The translations under genes and the position numbers were made by a program. From Kribbella sp. VKM Ac-2568 (GTDB taxonomy: Bacteria; Actinomycetota; Actinomycetes; Propionibacteriales; Kribbellaceae): DNA of 64,000 nt. The notes below the pieces were generated by a model, which searched no databases, was not told where the DNA came from, and saw only the letters and a program-made list of their open reading frames with translations. The stretch is from NCBI RefSeq assembly GCF_004345365.1, contig NZ_SLVF01000010.1:1-64000 (forward strand), read 5' to 3'. Positions 26,072 through 35,444 of this stretch are shown here, one piece after another. Position 1 is the first letter of the stretch; every line of letters begins with the position of its first letter.

Positions 26072-27055
26072 ATGCAGCGGCTTGAGTTGGTGATCGTGCA
26101 GCTGGAAGAGGCCAAGCGGCTCATCGAGGTCGACCGTGTGCCCCAGTTGCGCCTCGCCCACATCCTGCTCGACAGCGCCATCGAGCTGATCATGCACCGC
26201 ATGATCGAACAGGAGCTCCACTACAGCGAGGGCTATCATTTCGGGCAACTGGAACAGCTGGAGCGGCTCGAGCGGCTTGGCCGCGGGTCGGATCACATCC
26301 GATCCGAAATCGACCGCCTCAAACCCCTGGTGACGTCCAAGAAACGACGCCGCGATCTCGGCAGGATCTTCGGAGCCAAGGTCGATTTCCTAATCGAGCG
26401 AGGGGTCATCCCGGCTGAACTTGGACCGATCCTGGGAAAGTTGCACGAATACCGCAATGAGACCTACCACCGTGACAAGCACCGGATCGAGATCATCCGG
26501 CCGGCGGTACTGATTCACTTCGACGTTGCGTGCACGGTCCTGGACCGGTACGACGTCGGGATCATCGTTCGCTCGGATCCGATCGGACCGGAGCTCCGCC
26601 GGTTCGAGGACCCCGACGGTGATCCCTTGACGATCTCCCACACTGCCGCACGCCAACTGCGCGCCGAACTCGGACTTGACCTACCGCGATTCCGGGCCGC
26701 TTTGGTCGAGAACCTGGCCGGCCGGCTCGAGGATCTCAACGACGGACTCGACTACGTGCAGGAGAACCTGACCTATCGGGACGCCCTTCCCGGAGACGCA
26801 CTCAGACTGCTGCAGCTCGACCCGGACGACATCGAGGCGATCTTCGACCATGCCGCCATGCGAAGCCGTCCTTGTCCGATCACCATGGAGTCCATCCAGA
26901 CGTGGATCCAGGCCACGTCTGAGATGGAGAAGCTCACTGACAGGCACTCACTGTTCATCGAGTTCGCACGGATCGAGGACGAGTTCGAAGCCCTGGAACG
27001 CAGCGTCCACGAAGCCACTTACCAGATCGACGAAGCGGCCAACATGCGCGACTAG
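26072..27055 (+). CDS. HEPN-motif protein, candidate RNase/defence effector
   Basis: 327 residues, all-helical. LAHILLDSAIELIMHRMIEQ and LHEYRNETYHRDKHR form two helices carrying R-N-E-T-Y-H, which fits the HEPN signature R-x4-H with Asn after Arg. HEPN domains are metal-independent RNases or toxin partners in abortive infection and toxin-antitoxin systems. The remaining residues (about 170-327) have no recognised domain (coiled-coil-like end). The ATG follows GAGGAAGG. It is divergent from an MBL-fold gene. Function is inferred from one motif plus context. Confidence 0.55.
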   Translation: MQRLELVIVQLEEAKRLIEVDRVPQLRLAHILLDSAIELIMHRMIEQELHYSEGYHFGQLEQLERLERLGRGSDHIRSEIDRLKPLVTSKKRRRDLGRIFGAKVDFLIERGVIPAELGPILGKLHEYRNETYHRDKHRIEIIRPAVLIHFDVACTVLDRYDVGIIVRSDPIGPELRRFEDPDGDPLTISHTAARQLRAELGLDLPRFRAALVENLAGRLEDLNDGLDYVQENLTYRDALPGDALRLLQLDPDDIEAIFDHAAMRSRPCPITMESIQTWIQATSEMEKLTDRHSLFIEFARIEDEFEALERSVHEATYQIDEAANMRD

Positions 27056-27190
27056 CGCACAGGACGCGAGGTAAACGCCGTACCCGCCGGATAAGACCGG
27101 CGACAAAGCCGGCGCCGAGCAGCTACGTCGGTTCGGGCTTAGAGACGGCGGGGAGCAGGCGGACGAGTTGGGATAGTAAGCGATGGCTGA

Positions 27191-27307
27191 TCAACGGCCA
27201 CCTACCCCGACAAGCCAGCTCCAGGCGCCGTCGTCGACCAGCGGAACAGCCCCGACAGTCAATACCGCCACAAACTGCGCCCCGAGGTCCACACTTTTGT
27301 CGGCCAT
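27191..27307 (-). CDS. Possible 38-residue peptide with strong ribosome site
   Basis: GGGAGGAA lies 5-6 nt before the ATG at 27307. The peptide MADKSVDLGAQFVAVLTVGA... is hydrophobic in the middle and ends WSWLVGVGGR. No partner gene, processing enzyme or family is visible nearby. It could equally be the truncated start of a lost gene. Confidence 0.3.
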   Translation of the reverse strand: MADKSVDLGAQFVAVLTVGAVPLVDDGAWSWLVGVGGR

Positions 27308-27696
27308 ATGAAGTTCCTCCCGCGTGCAACATCCGACTAGGGACGGCCAGCGTTGCTGCCTGGCCGGCGCGCAACCCGGCTGACTACGCACCGGACAAGG
27401 CTGCCTCGAAGCTGATTCCAGTGCTAAGGCTCGTCGGCCATGGGACCGCAGAAGTCGTTCGGCCTCGTTGGCACAACGACAAACGACTCTGCTCGCTGGC
27501 TCGTTGCGCTTGGAGGGCTCATCCCGTTAGCGGGCGTCGATTCTCCAGACCCTCGTGGGCGCCAGGTCGCAGAATCTACCCAGCCTGAACAACCTCTGGC
27601 AGCATGAAGCCCACAATGGATTCAATTTGAGCCAGCCAGCTTTCCTATTCCTGGACCTCTCGTGGTCGGGATAGTCTGGCGGCAGGGGAGGACTGG
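27308..27696. other. Intergenic, no gene seen
   Basis: 389 bp with lower GC than the surroundings and no supported frame. It includes the upstream region of the 169-residue protein; GGGGAGGACTGG directly precedes that start. Confidence 0.4.
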
Positions 27697-28206
27697 ATGG
27701 ATGCCGAAGCTTGGATCGCACTAACCGCAGTTCTGCTATCTCTCTTCTCGATCGCGCTCCACCTGGTGTTGAGGGCGCATGACAGGCGAGAGGAGCGTCA
27801 GACAAGCGTCATCTCCGCACTACAAGGCGAAAGGGAAGCGCTCAGCTTCGAGGCTCATCGCATCACCACGAGAGGTTGGCCGAAACGCTCCGAGGAGCGT
27901 GGTCAGGTGCGCGATGCCCTATGTCTGGCGTTCATTTTCGAAACCTCCGACCGTTCGCGCGCGCTGGTCTACGAGGCCCTCAAGAAGGCCAGCGACGAGG
28001 ATCGAGCGGAGCTCGTCCTTCTGTTGAATAGGTTGATCCGCATCTTCCGTGACCTCGAACGTCAACCCGAATGGGATCTACATCGGGCGTGGCCAAAGAT
28101 CGCGATACTGGGGCAGGCGCTGGACGATGCCGCCATTACTGAACACGCGAGGAAGTACCTCCAGAACGGCATCGACACCAGGCGAGCGGCCAAGCAGGAC
28201 AGTTAA
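27697..28206 (+). CDS. Hypothetical membrane-anchored protein, 169 aa
   Basis: One N-terminal membrane helix (WIALTAVLLSLFSIALHLVL) is followed by a charged cytoplasmic helical domain (LCLAFIFETSDRSRALVYEA; DRAELVLLLNRLIRIFRDLE). GGGGAGGA is positioned before the ATG. It is similar in plan to many unnamed actinobacterial accessory proteins. I see no catalytic motif. It looks intact. Confidence 0.5.
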   Translation: MDAEAWIALTAVLLSLFSIALHLVLRAHDRREERQTSVISALQGEREALSFEAHRITTRGWPKRSEERGQVRDALCLAFIFETSDRSRALVYEALKKASDEDRAELVLLLNRLIRIFRDLERQPEWDLHRAWPKIAILGQALDDAAITEHARKYLQNGIDTRRAAKQDS

Positions 28207-28330
28207 GGACTAGCTCTCGAGAGTTCTGCAGTCACCGATGGTATGAGGCGGGTCGGCCGAGCATCGGGCGACTCCGATCGGGCATGGGTGCTTGGGTCCC
28301 GCTTCGCTTGGCTGGTGCGCGGGCGGGCGG

Positions 28331-28508
28331 TCAGCGACTCTCGGCCAACTCGTCAGGCCTAGCGAGGGCATCCTCCATGCGATCGATGACTGCGTCTGCT
28401 CCAGCGTCGGTCAGGTCAGCATGTTTGCCGGGCTTGTTGGCGTAGCCGATGTTCCGGCTGCCCGCAGCGATAGCCGCGGTGACATCGCTGACGTGGCCGC
28501 CGATAAGT
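28331..28508 (-). pseudogene. HAD-family hydrolase, C-terminal fragment
   Basis: About 58 residues (LIGGHVSDVTAAIAAGSRNI and GYANKPGKHADLTDAGADAV) are the last motif and C-terminus of a HAD phosphatase of the type that ends IGDSxTDxxAAxAAGxxxIG. The usual GDS is GGH here. The ISL3 end at 28509 cuts off the rest of the gene. Confidence 0.6.
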
Positions 28509-29952
28509 GGCTCTTCGATCTTGACCGGGCACGACACGCGGTCTCTGCCTGCGGGGTAGGGGCTCGTGGCCTCTGAACACTGGCTGTTGTCGAGACAGTT
28601 CGGTAGAAGAGGCCACGAGCTTGAGCAACGATACGACGTTGCTGTTCGGGTTGGCAGGCGTGCGCGTGGAGCGTGTCGTGCTGCGGCCTGGCGGCGTCCG
28701 GGAAGTTCATGTCCAGACCGCTGATGGAGGCGCTTCGGGCTGCCCGTCGTGTGGCGTGCTTTCGTTGTCGATGAAGGGCAACGTCGTCACCGCTCCGCGT
28801 GACATCCCTTACGGGACAGGCCTATCGCGGTGGTGTGGCACAAGCGTCGGTGGCGGTGCCGGGAGGTGTTGTGCCAGCGGCAGAGCTTCACCGAGACGAT
28901 CGGTGAGCTGCCGCCGCGGGGCGCGGACCATGCGGCGGCTGCGGGAGGCGATCGGCGTCGCGGTCGGGGACGCGAACCGGGCGGTCAGCGAGGTGGCCGG
29001 CGCGTTCGAGGTGTCGTGGCCGACCGCGCATGCGGCGTTCGTCGAGGTCGCCGATCGTGAGCTCGGCCCGCCGGCGCCGGTGCGGGTGCTCGGCATCGAC
29101 GAGACCCGGCGCGGTAAGCCACGCTGGGAGCAGCACCCGACCACGGGCAAGTGGGTGCTGGTGGACCGGTGGTACTCGGGATTCGTCGACCTCGACGGCA
29201 CCCAGGGGCTGCTCGGGCAGGTGCTGGGTCGCGCCAGCGCTGACGTCGTCGGCTGGCTGCACGCCCAAGGTGGCACGTTCTGCGAGCGGGTCGAGTTCGT
29301 CGCGATCGACCCGTGCGCTGCCTACCGGCGCGCGGCCCGCCAGGCGCTACCGCAGGCGCAGGTCGTGGTGGACCACTTCCACCTGGTCCGGCTCGCCAAC
29401 GCCGCAGTCACCGCCGTGCGACAGCGGGTGACCTGGGACAACCGCGGCCGCCGAGGCCGCAAGATCGACCCCGAATGGACCAACCGGCGCCGACTCCTGA
29501 CCGGCCCCGAACGCCTGACCCACCAGCGATTCCAGACCATGTGGAACGCCTGCCTCGATGCCGACCCGAGCGGCCAGATCCTCACCGCGTGGATCGCCAA
29601 GGAAGAACTCCGAGCGCTACTGGCCACCGCCCGCCGCGGCGGCCACCGCCACGACATCTCGCACCGGCTCTACCGGTTCTACACCTGGTGCGCGACCGCC
29701 GACATCCCCGAAGTCACCCGGCTCGCGCAGACCGTCGAGGACTGGTGGCCAGAAATCGAAGCGTTCTGCAAGACCGGCATCACCAACGCCAAAACAGAAG
29801 GCATCAACCGGCTCATCAAGGACGTCGCCCGACGCGCCTGCGGGTTCCGCAACCCCGACAACCAACGCCGCCGAGTACGGTACTTCTGCACCCGGCAATC
29901 ACGCCGGAGCACAGCCAGCCACGAGACGATGCCCGGCTAAATTCGAAGAGCC
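28509..29952 (+). mobile_element. ISL3-family element
   Basis: The inverted repeats GGCTCTTCGATCTTGACCGG (from 28509) and, inverted, GGCTCTTCGAATTTAGCCGG (ending 29952) enclose one transposase gene. The 8-bp flanks differ (CGATAAGT left, GGCGTAGG right), so there is no target duplication. The flanks belong to unrelated truncated genes, which implies recombination between copies. Confidence 0.8.
28621..29940 (+). CDS. ISL3-family transposase (compensated double frameshift)
   Basis: 439 residues from a TTG (AGAGGCCACGAGC upstream). A zinc-finger-like CPSC near residue 40, the first Asp in LGIDETRRGKPRW, the second in VEFVAIDPCAAYR and the DHFHLVRLAN block precede the Glu in TNAKTEGINRLIKDVARRA. 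Between about 28815 and 28925 the family sequence (AVVWHKRRWRCREVLCQRQS) lies in another frame. Two opposite one-base indels replace about 35 residues with unrelated ones, in the second N-terminal zinc/DNA-binding region. Activity is doubtful. Confidence 0.75.
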   Translation: MSNDTTLLFGLAGVRVERVVLRPGGVREVHVQTADGGASGCPSCGVLSLSMKGNVVTAPRDIPYGTGLSRWCGTSVGGGAGRCCASGRASPRRSVSCRRGARTMRRLREAIGVAVGDANRAVSEVAGAFEVSWPTAHAAFVEVADRELGPPAPVRVLGIDETRRGKPRWEQHPTTGKWVLVDRWYSGFVDLDGTQGLLGQVLGRASADVVGWLHAQGGTFCERVEFVAIDPCAAYRRAARQALPQAQVVVDHFHLVRLANAAVTAVRQRVTWDNRGRRGRKIDPEWTNRRRLLTGPERLTHQRFQTMWNACLDADPSGQILTAWIAKEELRALLATARRGGHRHDISHRLYRFYTWCATADIPEVTRLAQTVEDWWPEIEAFCKTGITNAKTEGINRLIKDVARRACGFRNPDNQRRRVRYFCTRQSRRSTASHETMPG

Positions 29953-30706
29953 GGCGTAGGCGGCCCATTCCGCCGCAGCCAGAGTGCTGGTCACGGCGTA
30001 GTCGATGGTGGGGGCAGCCGCGACACGCTCCAGCATGCGGTCGAGACCTCGCGGAGCGATCCAGCGCGTGGTGGGGTTGTTCTGGACGAACTCGTAGTCG
30101 CGGCTCCAGCGCCGAAGCAACCGCTGCCAGTCGTCGACCCTGATTGTCGAGCCCATCTTTCGGACCAAGTCCTCTTCCTCAAGAAAGTTGATCACCCGGT
30201 AGGCAGCACCGGTCGAAACCTGTGCGACCGATACGAGCTCAGTAACCCGCCACGACCGGTCAAAGTCGACCAGGGCGCGGACCACTCTCGCCGCCGGGGC
30301 TCCCTTCAGCGTTCCTCGTGGCCTACCCCGGCCACGCCAAGGATCGCTGTCCGCGCCCCGATCAGCGACGAAGAGTCCCAGTCCAGGGTTCGACAGGGTC
30401 AGGCGGACGTTGCCTGTGGCATCGAGGTAGGCGAGGCCGGCGCTGTTCAAACGGTCGCGGACCGGCGGAGACAGGTAGCGCGCCACGACCACACCGATGC
30501 TTCCAGGCCGTTCTGCGACGAAGCCTGCTAGTTGGCTGTGGAGCCCGGGGACGTCACGGCTCTCGACTGTCCTCTTCACCTCGAGATCAGAACGGCGCCA
30601 CTCCCGCCCGGGGAAAGCAGGTGGATCACGCCGTCCGGGCCCGGACCATTAGGGGGAGGCGGGGGATCTGGGATCAGGCGCCACCCCTGTGGCATGCGCT
30701 CCCCGA
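29833..30706. repeat. 874-bp tandem duplication, copy 1
   Basis: Starts inside the ISL3 transposase gene, includes the IS right end and the whole truncated regulator with its upstream region, and is repeated directly at 30707. The encoded proteins are identical. Both junctions and the distal edge share CCCGA (29828-29832, 30702-30706, 31576-31580), pointing to microhomology-mediated duplication. Confidence 0.9.
29899..30579 (-). pseudogene. Winged-helix regulator-like protein, C-terminally truncated (copy 1)
   Basis: 226 residues from GTG 30579. LAGFVAERPGSIGVVVARYL, GRGRPRGTLKGAPAARVVRA and a winged-helix ELVSVAQVSTGAAYRVINFL, then WIAPRGLDRML and YAVTSTLAAAEWAAYAG, match an actinobacterial family of HTH proteins of about 340 residues. 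After AAYAG the frame runs into the ISL3 end (29952), so the native C-terminus is lost. Upstream, the family's N-terminus (ERELVDRARSILGERMPQGW ... GSGAVLIS) is present in another frame, so a one-base shift near 30585 probably also separates the two parts. Confidence 0.65.
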
Positions 30707-31580
30707 CGCGCCTGCGGGTTCCGCAACCCCGACAACCAACGCCGCCGAGTACGGTACTTCTGCACCCGGCAATCACGCCGGAGCACAGCCAGCCACGAGA
30801 CGATGCCCGGCTAAATTCGAAGAGCCGGCGTAGGCGGCCCATTCCGCCGCAGCCAGAGTGCTGGTCACGGCGTAGTCGATGGTGGGGGCAGCCGCGACAC
30901 GCTCCAGCATGCGGTCGAGACCTCGCGGAGCGATCCAGCGCGTGGTGGGGTTGTTCTGGACGAACTCGTAGTCGCGGCTCCAGCGCCGAAGCAACCGCTG
31001 CCAGTCGTCGACCCTGATTGTCGAGCCCATCTTTCGGACCAAGTCCTCTTCCTCAAGAAAGTTGATCACCCGGTAGGCAGCACCGGTCGAAACCTGTGCG
31101 ACCGATACGAGCTCAGTAACCCGCCACGACCGGTCAAAGTCGACCAGGGCGCGGACCACTCTCGCCGCCGGGGCTCCCTTCAGCGTTCCTCGTGGCCTAC
31201 CCCGGCCACGCCAAGGATCGCTGTCCGCGCCCCGATCAGCGACGAAGAGTCCCAGTCCAGGGTTCGACAGGGTCAGGCGGACGTTGCCTGTGGCATCGAG
31301 GTAGGCGAGGCCGGCGCTGTTCAAACGGTCGCGGACCGGCGGAGACAGGTAGCGCGCCACGACCACACCGATGCTTCCAGGCCGTTCTGCGACGAAGCCT
31401 GCTAGTTGGCTGTGGAGCCCGGGGACGTCACGGCTCTCGACTGTCCTCTTCACCTCGAGATCAGAACGGCGCCACTCCCGCCCGGGGAAAGCAGGTGGAT
31501 CACGCCGTCCGGGCCCGGACCATTAGGGGGAGGCGGGGGATCTGGGATCAGGCGCCACCCCTGTGGCATGCGCTCCCCGA
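30707..31580. repeat. 874-bp tandem duplication, copy 2
   Basis: Second copy of 29833-30706. It begins with the last 120 bp of the ISL3 transposase and the IS right inverted repeat, so an orphan IS end lies at 30804-30826. It ends at CCCGA 31576-31580, where the sequence changes to the truncated Rhs gene. Confidence 0.9.
30773..31453 (-). pseudogene. Winged-helix regulator-like protein, truncated (copy 2)
   Basis: Identical at the protein level to the copy at 29899-30579, including the artificial C-terminus contributed by the duplicated IS end. Its upstream N-terminal frame (ERELVDRAR...) can be followed a little further left of the junction, to about 31620, because this copy keeps the original upstream DNA. 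Confidence 0.65.
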
Positions 31581-34500
31581 GAATCGATCGTGCTCGGTCC
31601 ACCAGCTCGCGTTCGGACTGTGGGTCGGCAAGCCAGCCACCGGCCCACTGGCGCAGCTGGTGGTCAAGCTGCCGGCGGTCAACAACTTCAGCGGTACGCC
31701 GGTCAACTTCACCACGACGACGACGTACAAGCCCGAGTGGGGCGTTCCGGCGAAGACGGCCGACGTGAACGGCAAAGTCACCGAGTTGGCGTACGACGCT
31801 CTCGGCCGGCTGACCGGCGTGTGGCTGCCGAGCCAGGCGCCGGCGTCGACGAAACTCGCCAACACCAAGTACACCTACACGATCTCGAACACGGCGCCGT
31901 CGACGATCCGCACGGATCAGCTGAACATCGATGCCAACGGCTACATCACGTCGTACCAGCTGTTCGACTCGCTGCTGCGGAATCGCCAGAGCCAGCCCCC
32001 AGGGGCCGACGGTGGCCGAGTGATCAGCGAGACGCGGTACGACTCCCGCGGTCGCGTGAGTTCAAGGGCGACACCGCGACCGGAACGCCGGACGTCTCCA
32101 CGTACACCTACGACCTGGCTGGCCGGATGACCCGGATGGACGGTGCCGGCGGGGTCTGGACGTACAAGTACGACCACCGCGGCCGCAAGATCGAGAGCAC
32201 GGACCCCGACTCGGGGAAGTCGACCTCGACATACGACGAGGGCGACCGTCCTGTGTCGAGCACGGACTCGACGAGCAACACCGTCGTCACGACGTACGAC
32301 GCCCTCGACCGCAAGACCGGGCTCTACAAGACCAGCGTCGCGCCGGAGAACCTGCTGGCCGACTGGAAGTACGACAAGACCGGCCTGCTCGGGCAGGTGG
32401 CCGAGTCCGCGAGTTACACCGCCGGCAAAGCAGGACCGGCGTACCGGACGATGATCAACAACCGGAACGTGCTCTACAAGCCGACCCAGGTCACGCGGGT
32501 CATTCCGTCGGTCGAGAATATCGAGATCGACGGCAGCTATTGGACCAACTACGACTACAAGCCCGACGAGAAGACGCTGACGATGACGTCTCCATCGGCC
32601 GGTGGGGGACTCGGCGCGGAGGACCTGCACTACGAGTACAACGCCCTTGGTCTGCCGCTCAAGATGCACAGCGACCGCACCTATGTGAACGGGACGGAGT
32701 ACAACCCGTTCGGTGATGTCACCAAGCTCATGCTCGGCTCGGCCGCCGACATGGAGATCAACAACATCTACGAGGACGGCACTCGTCGTCTCGCCCGGAC
32801 CACCGCAGGTAAGGCTCAGACCTTCGCCGACCACCTGTACACGTACGACCCGACCGGCAACGTGCTGAAGGACGACAACCTGGCCGACGGTGGCGACGCG
32901 CAGTGCTTCGAGTACGACGGTCAGCGCCGCCTCACCGAGGCGTGGACGCCGGCCAACGCCGACTGCACCCATGCCCCGAGTGCGCTTGGTCTCGGCGGGG
33001 TAGCGCCGTACTGGCAGTCGTGGACGTACACCCCGATCGGTCTGCGGAAGGCGCATGTCGATCACTCGACCGCCGGCAACGTCACCAGCACCTTCAACTA
33101 CAACACTGACCAGCCGCACACCCTGGCCAGCGTCACGCAGACCGGTGCTCCGACCAAGACCTACGACTACGACGCCCGCGGCAACACCACGGTGCGCCCC
33201 GGCCAGACCCTGAACTGGAATCCCCAAGGCAGGCTGGAGAAACTCGCCGGTCCTGATGGCGACACCAACTACGTCTACGACGCCGAGGGTGCGCTCCTCG
33301 TCCGTCGCAGCCCGACCAAAACCACTCTCTTCCTCGGCGAGCTCGAACTCACTCTCGACAAGGCGACCCGCAAGGTCACCGGCAAACGGCAGTACAGCTT
33401 CGCCGGCCAGACCATCGGTGTGCGCTCCGCCAACGGCACCGCCACCTCTGACATGTCCTGGCTGGTCCCCGACTACCACGGGACCTCCCAAGTAGCTGTG
33501 GACGCAGACACATTGGTCGCCACCAAGCGCTACGCCAAACCCTTCGGCGACCCCCGGCGCACCGTCCCGTCGGCCTGGCCCGACGACCACGGGTTCTCGG
33601 CAAACCCGAAGACAAGGACACCGGGCTCACCACCCTCGGCGCCCGCGAATACGACCCCACGATCGGCCGCTTCATCAGCGTCGACCCCATGCTGGACCCC
33701 AACGACCCCCAGCAAATGCTCGGCTACACCTACGCCAACGACAACCCCGTCTCCGGGTCCGACCCCACCGGCCTGATGAACTCCGCTGACGGCGACGGAG
33801 GCGGCGGCTACACCGACGACGACGTCGACAAGCTGTACCCGGTCGCCGGCGCCGTCAACGACAACCCGAACCCCCACCGAGGCGACGACGGCGGCGGCAC
33901 CAACAACGACGACGGCGGCGGCCACCACAAGAAACAGGGCGGCGGCATCGGCGGCTGGATCAAGAAACGCGTCAACGACGTAGAAGACAAGGTCGACGAA
34001 GCCCACGAATGGGCCAAAGACCACGCCTCCGAAATCGGCCAAGGCGTGGCCGTCGCTGTCACGGTCGTCGGCGTCGCTGCCTTCTGCGGTGCCACTGCAG
34101 GCATCGGCTGCTTCGTCGTCGCCGGCGCAGTCATGGGTGCTGCGGGTACCAGTCTCGGCTACAGCACCCGAATAGCACTCGACGACCAGGAATCGTTCAG
34201 CACCGCCAACTACGCCAGAGAAGTAGTCAGTGGCGGGCTATGGGGCGCGGCCGGCGAAGCAGCAGCCCCGGCCGCCGCGACCGCCGGGGCAGCTGCCAAG
34301 ACACTCGTGGCCAAGACCGGCTCGGCCGCCGCGAAGGCCATCGGGAAAGCCGTCGGGAAGGGCTGGGTGCGCTCACAAGACCGGCGGCGGCACGTGGTCC
34401 GGTACCGGATCCCCCCATCAACTGGCCTGACAACAACAACGGGTTCCACGGACCTCACCGCGTCACGGTCCTGAAGCCGGGGACACAGGTCGATCGCTTC

Positions 34501-34734
34501 GGATGGGACACCGGCAGGTTTGTCGCCCCCAACGGGACTTCGATCGGCGCTCGGTCACTGGCGCCAGGCACAACCGACAAGCCATACAAGGTCTTCGAGG
34601 TGACGAACCGGCTCGTGGTCCATGCGGGCCTCGCGCAACCGTGGTTCGGTCAGCCAGGCATGGGGACGCAGTACTGTCTGCCCGCGTCTGTAGGCGATTT
34701 GCTCGACGCCGGCTATCTGAGAACGGTGGGTTGA
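31581..34734 (+). pseudogene. Rhs/YD-repeat toxin with C-terminal TNT domain, decayed
   Basis: The N-terminus is missing at the duplication junction. YD-type repeats (KVTELAYDALGRLTGVWLPS, YTYDLAGRMTRMDGAGG, YDARGNTT) run to the Rhs core end GAREYDPTIGRFISVDPML and YANDNPVSGSDPTG. A membrane-active linker (VAVTVVGVAAFCGATAGIG) precedes the toxin tip. The tip (about 34390-34734) reads TVLKPGTQVDRFGWDTGRFV, ARSLAPGT, YKVFEVTNRLVVHAGLAQPW and FGQPGMGTQY. This is a TNT domain, the NAD+/NADP+ glycohydrolase fold of the Mycobacterium tuberculosis necrotizing toxin. Frame changes near 32060, 33595 and 34380 make it non-functional as read. Confidence 0.8.
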
Positions 34735-34982
34735 TGAACATCCAGGAGCTTTCCGCGCTGCTGCAGTCGAAAGGCGTCCCGGCCGATGCGTACAGCATCG
34801 GCTCGGACAGCAACGAGTCGTATTGTCTGCTGCTCGAGCAGGGCAGTTGGCACGTCTACTACAGCGAACGAGGCAACCGCAACGAAGAACGCGTCTACAC
34901 GAGCGAAGCAGACGCGTGTCAGGCACTGCTCGACATGCTGCTGCGCGACCGCACGGTGCAGTCGTACATGCGAGACAACTGA
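34734..34982 (+). CDS. Likely TNT-toxin immunity protein
   Basis: 82 residues. The ATG overlaps the toxin stop (TGATG), the usual toxin-immunity arrangement. The protein is small and acidic with SYCLLLEQGSWHVYYSERGN and a helical end (DACQALLDMLLRDRTV). Proteins of this shape commonly follow actinobacterial TNT domains. It should bind the TNT tip and block NAD+ hydrolysis in the cell (inference from position and size). It is still intact although the toxin gene is broken. Confidence 0.6.
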   Translation: MNIQELSALLQSKGVPADAYSIGSDSNESYCLLLEQGSWHVYYSERGNRNEERVYTSEADACQALLDMLLRDRTVQSYMRDN

Positions 34983-35444
34983 CCCACTCCCGTGCCCACG
35001 AGGCGGCCGCCACCAAGCGGCCGCCGCCCGGGCGTCAGCCCACCTCAGCGCATGTCACTTCTGCCTGCGGCCTGCTCGTGTGCTGGAAACCCTGACCCCC
35101 CGCGACCGTGAGGTCACCGCGGGCCTTCTTGGCTGCCCGGCCGGCCTGCTCGGCGCCCTTGTCTCGGAAGGCCTCGAGCTCGGCGGTGTGCCGGGCGGCC
35201 CAGTCGTCCAGGCGCCGCGGGGCAGCTTCGGCCGCGGCTTCGGCACGGGCGACGGCGGCGGCAAGCAACCTGCGGCCTGCTCGCGTACTGGAAGCCCTGA
35301 GCTGTCGGCACCGGTTCCCCGGTCCTTCGCCCGAGTGCGGCAGCGTCGCCTCTGCGGGCTCGATGTCCGCAGAGGCGACTCCCGCGTGTGGTCGGCCAGG
35401 CCTGGGGAGGGGCACGGTTCTGTCCAACCGCGCCCCTCGGTTCC
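34983..35444. other. Non-coding remnant with a 33-bp direct repeat
   Basis: No supported gene. A 33-bp segment at 35064-35096 (CCTGCGGCCTGCTCGTGTGC...) recurs with four differences at 35269-35301, 205 bp further on. This suggests a partial duplication in the debris downstream of the DUF932 pseudogene. On the minus strand, Ala-rich helical scraps can be read, but no start or family. Confidence 0.4.

Noticed and set aside
31941..33590. A 549-codon open frame antisense to the Rhs gene
   Set aside because: It is the complement of YD-repeat coding DNA in high-GC sequence. It has no ribosome site or recognisable domain, while the plus strand carries clear Rhs motifs.
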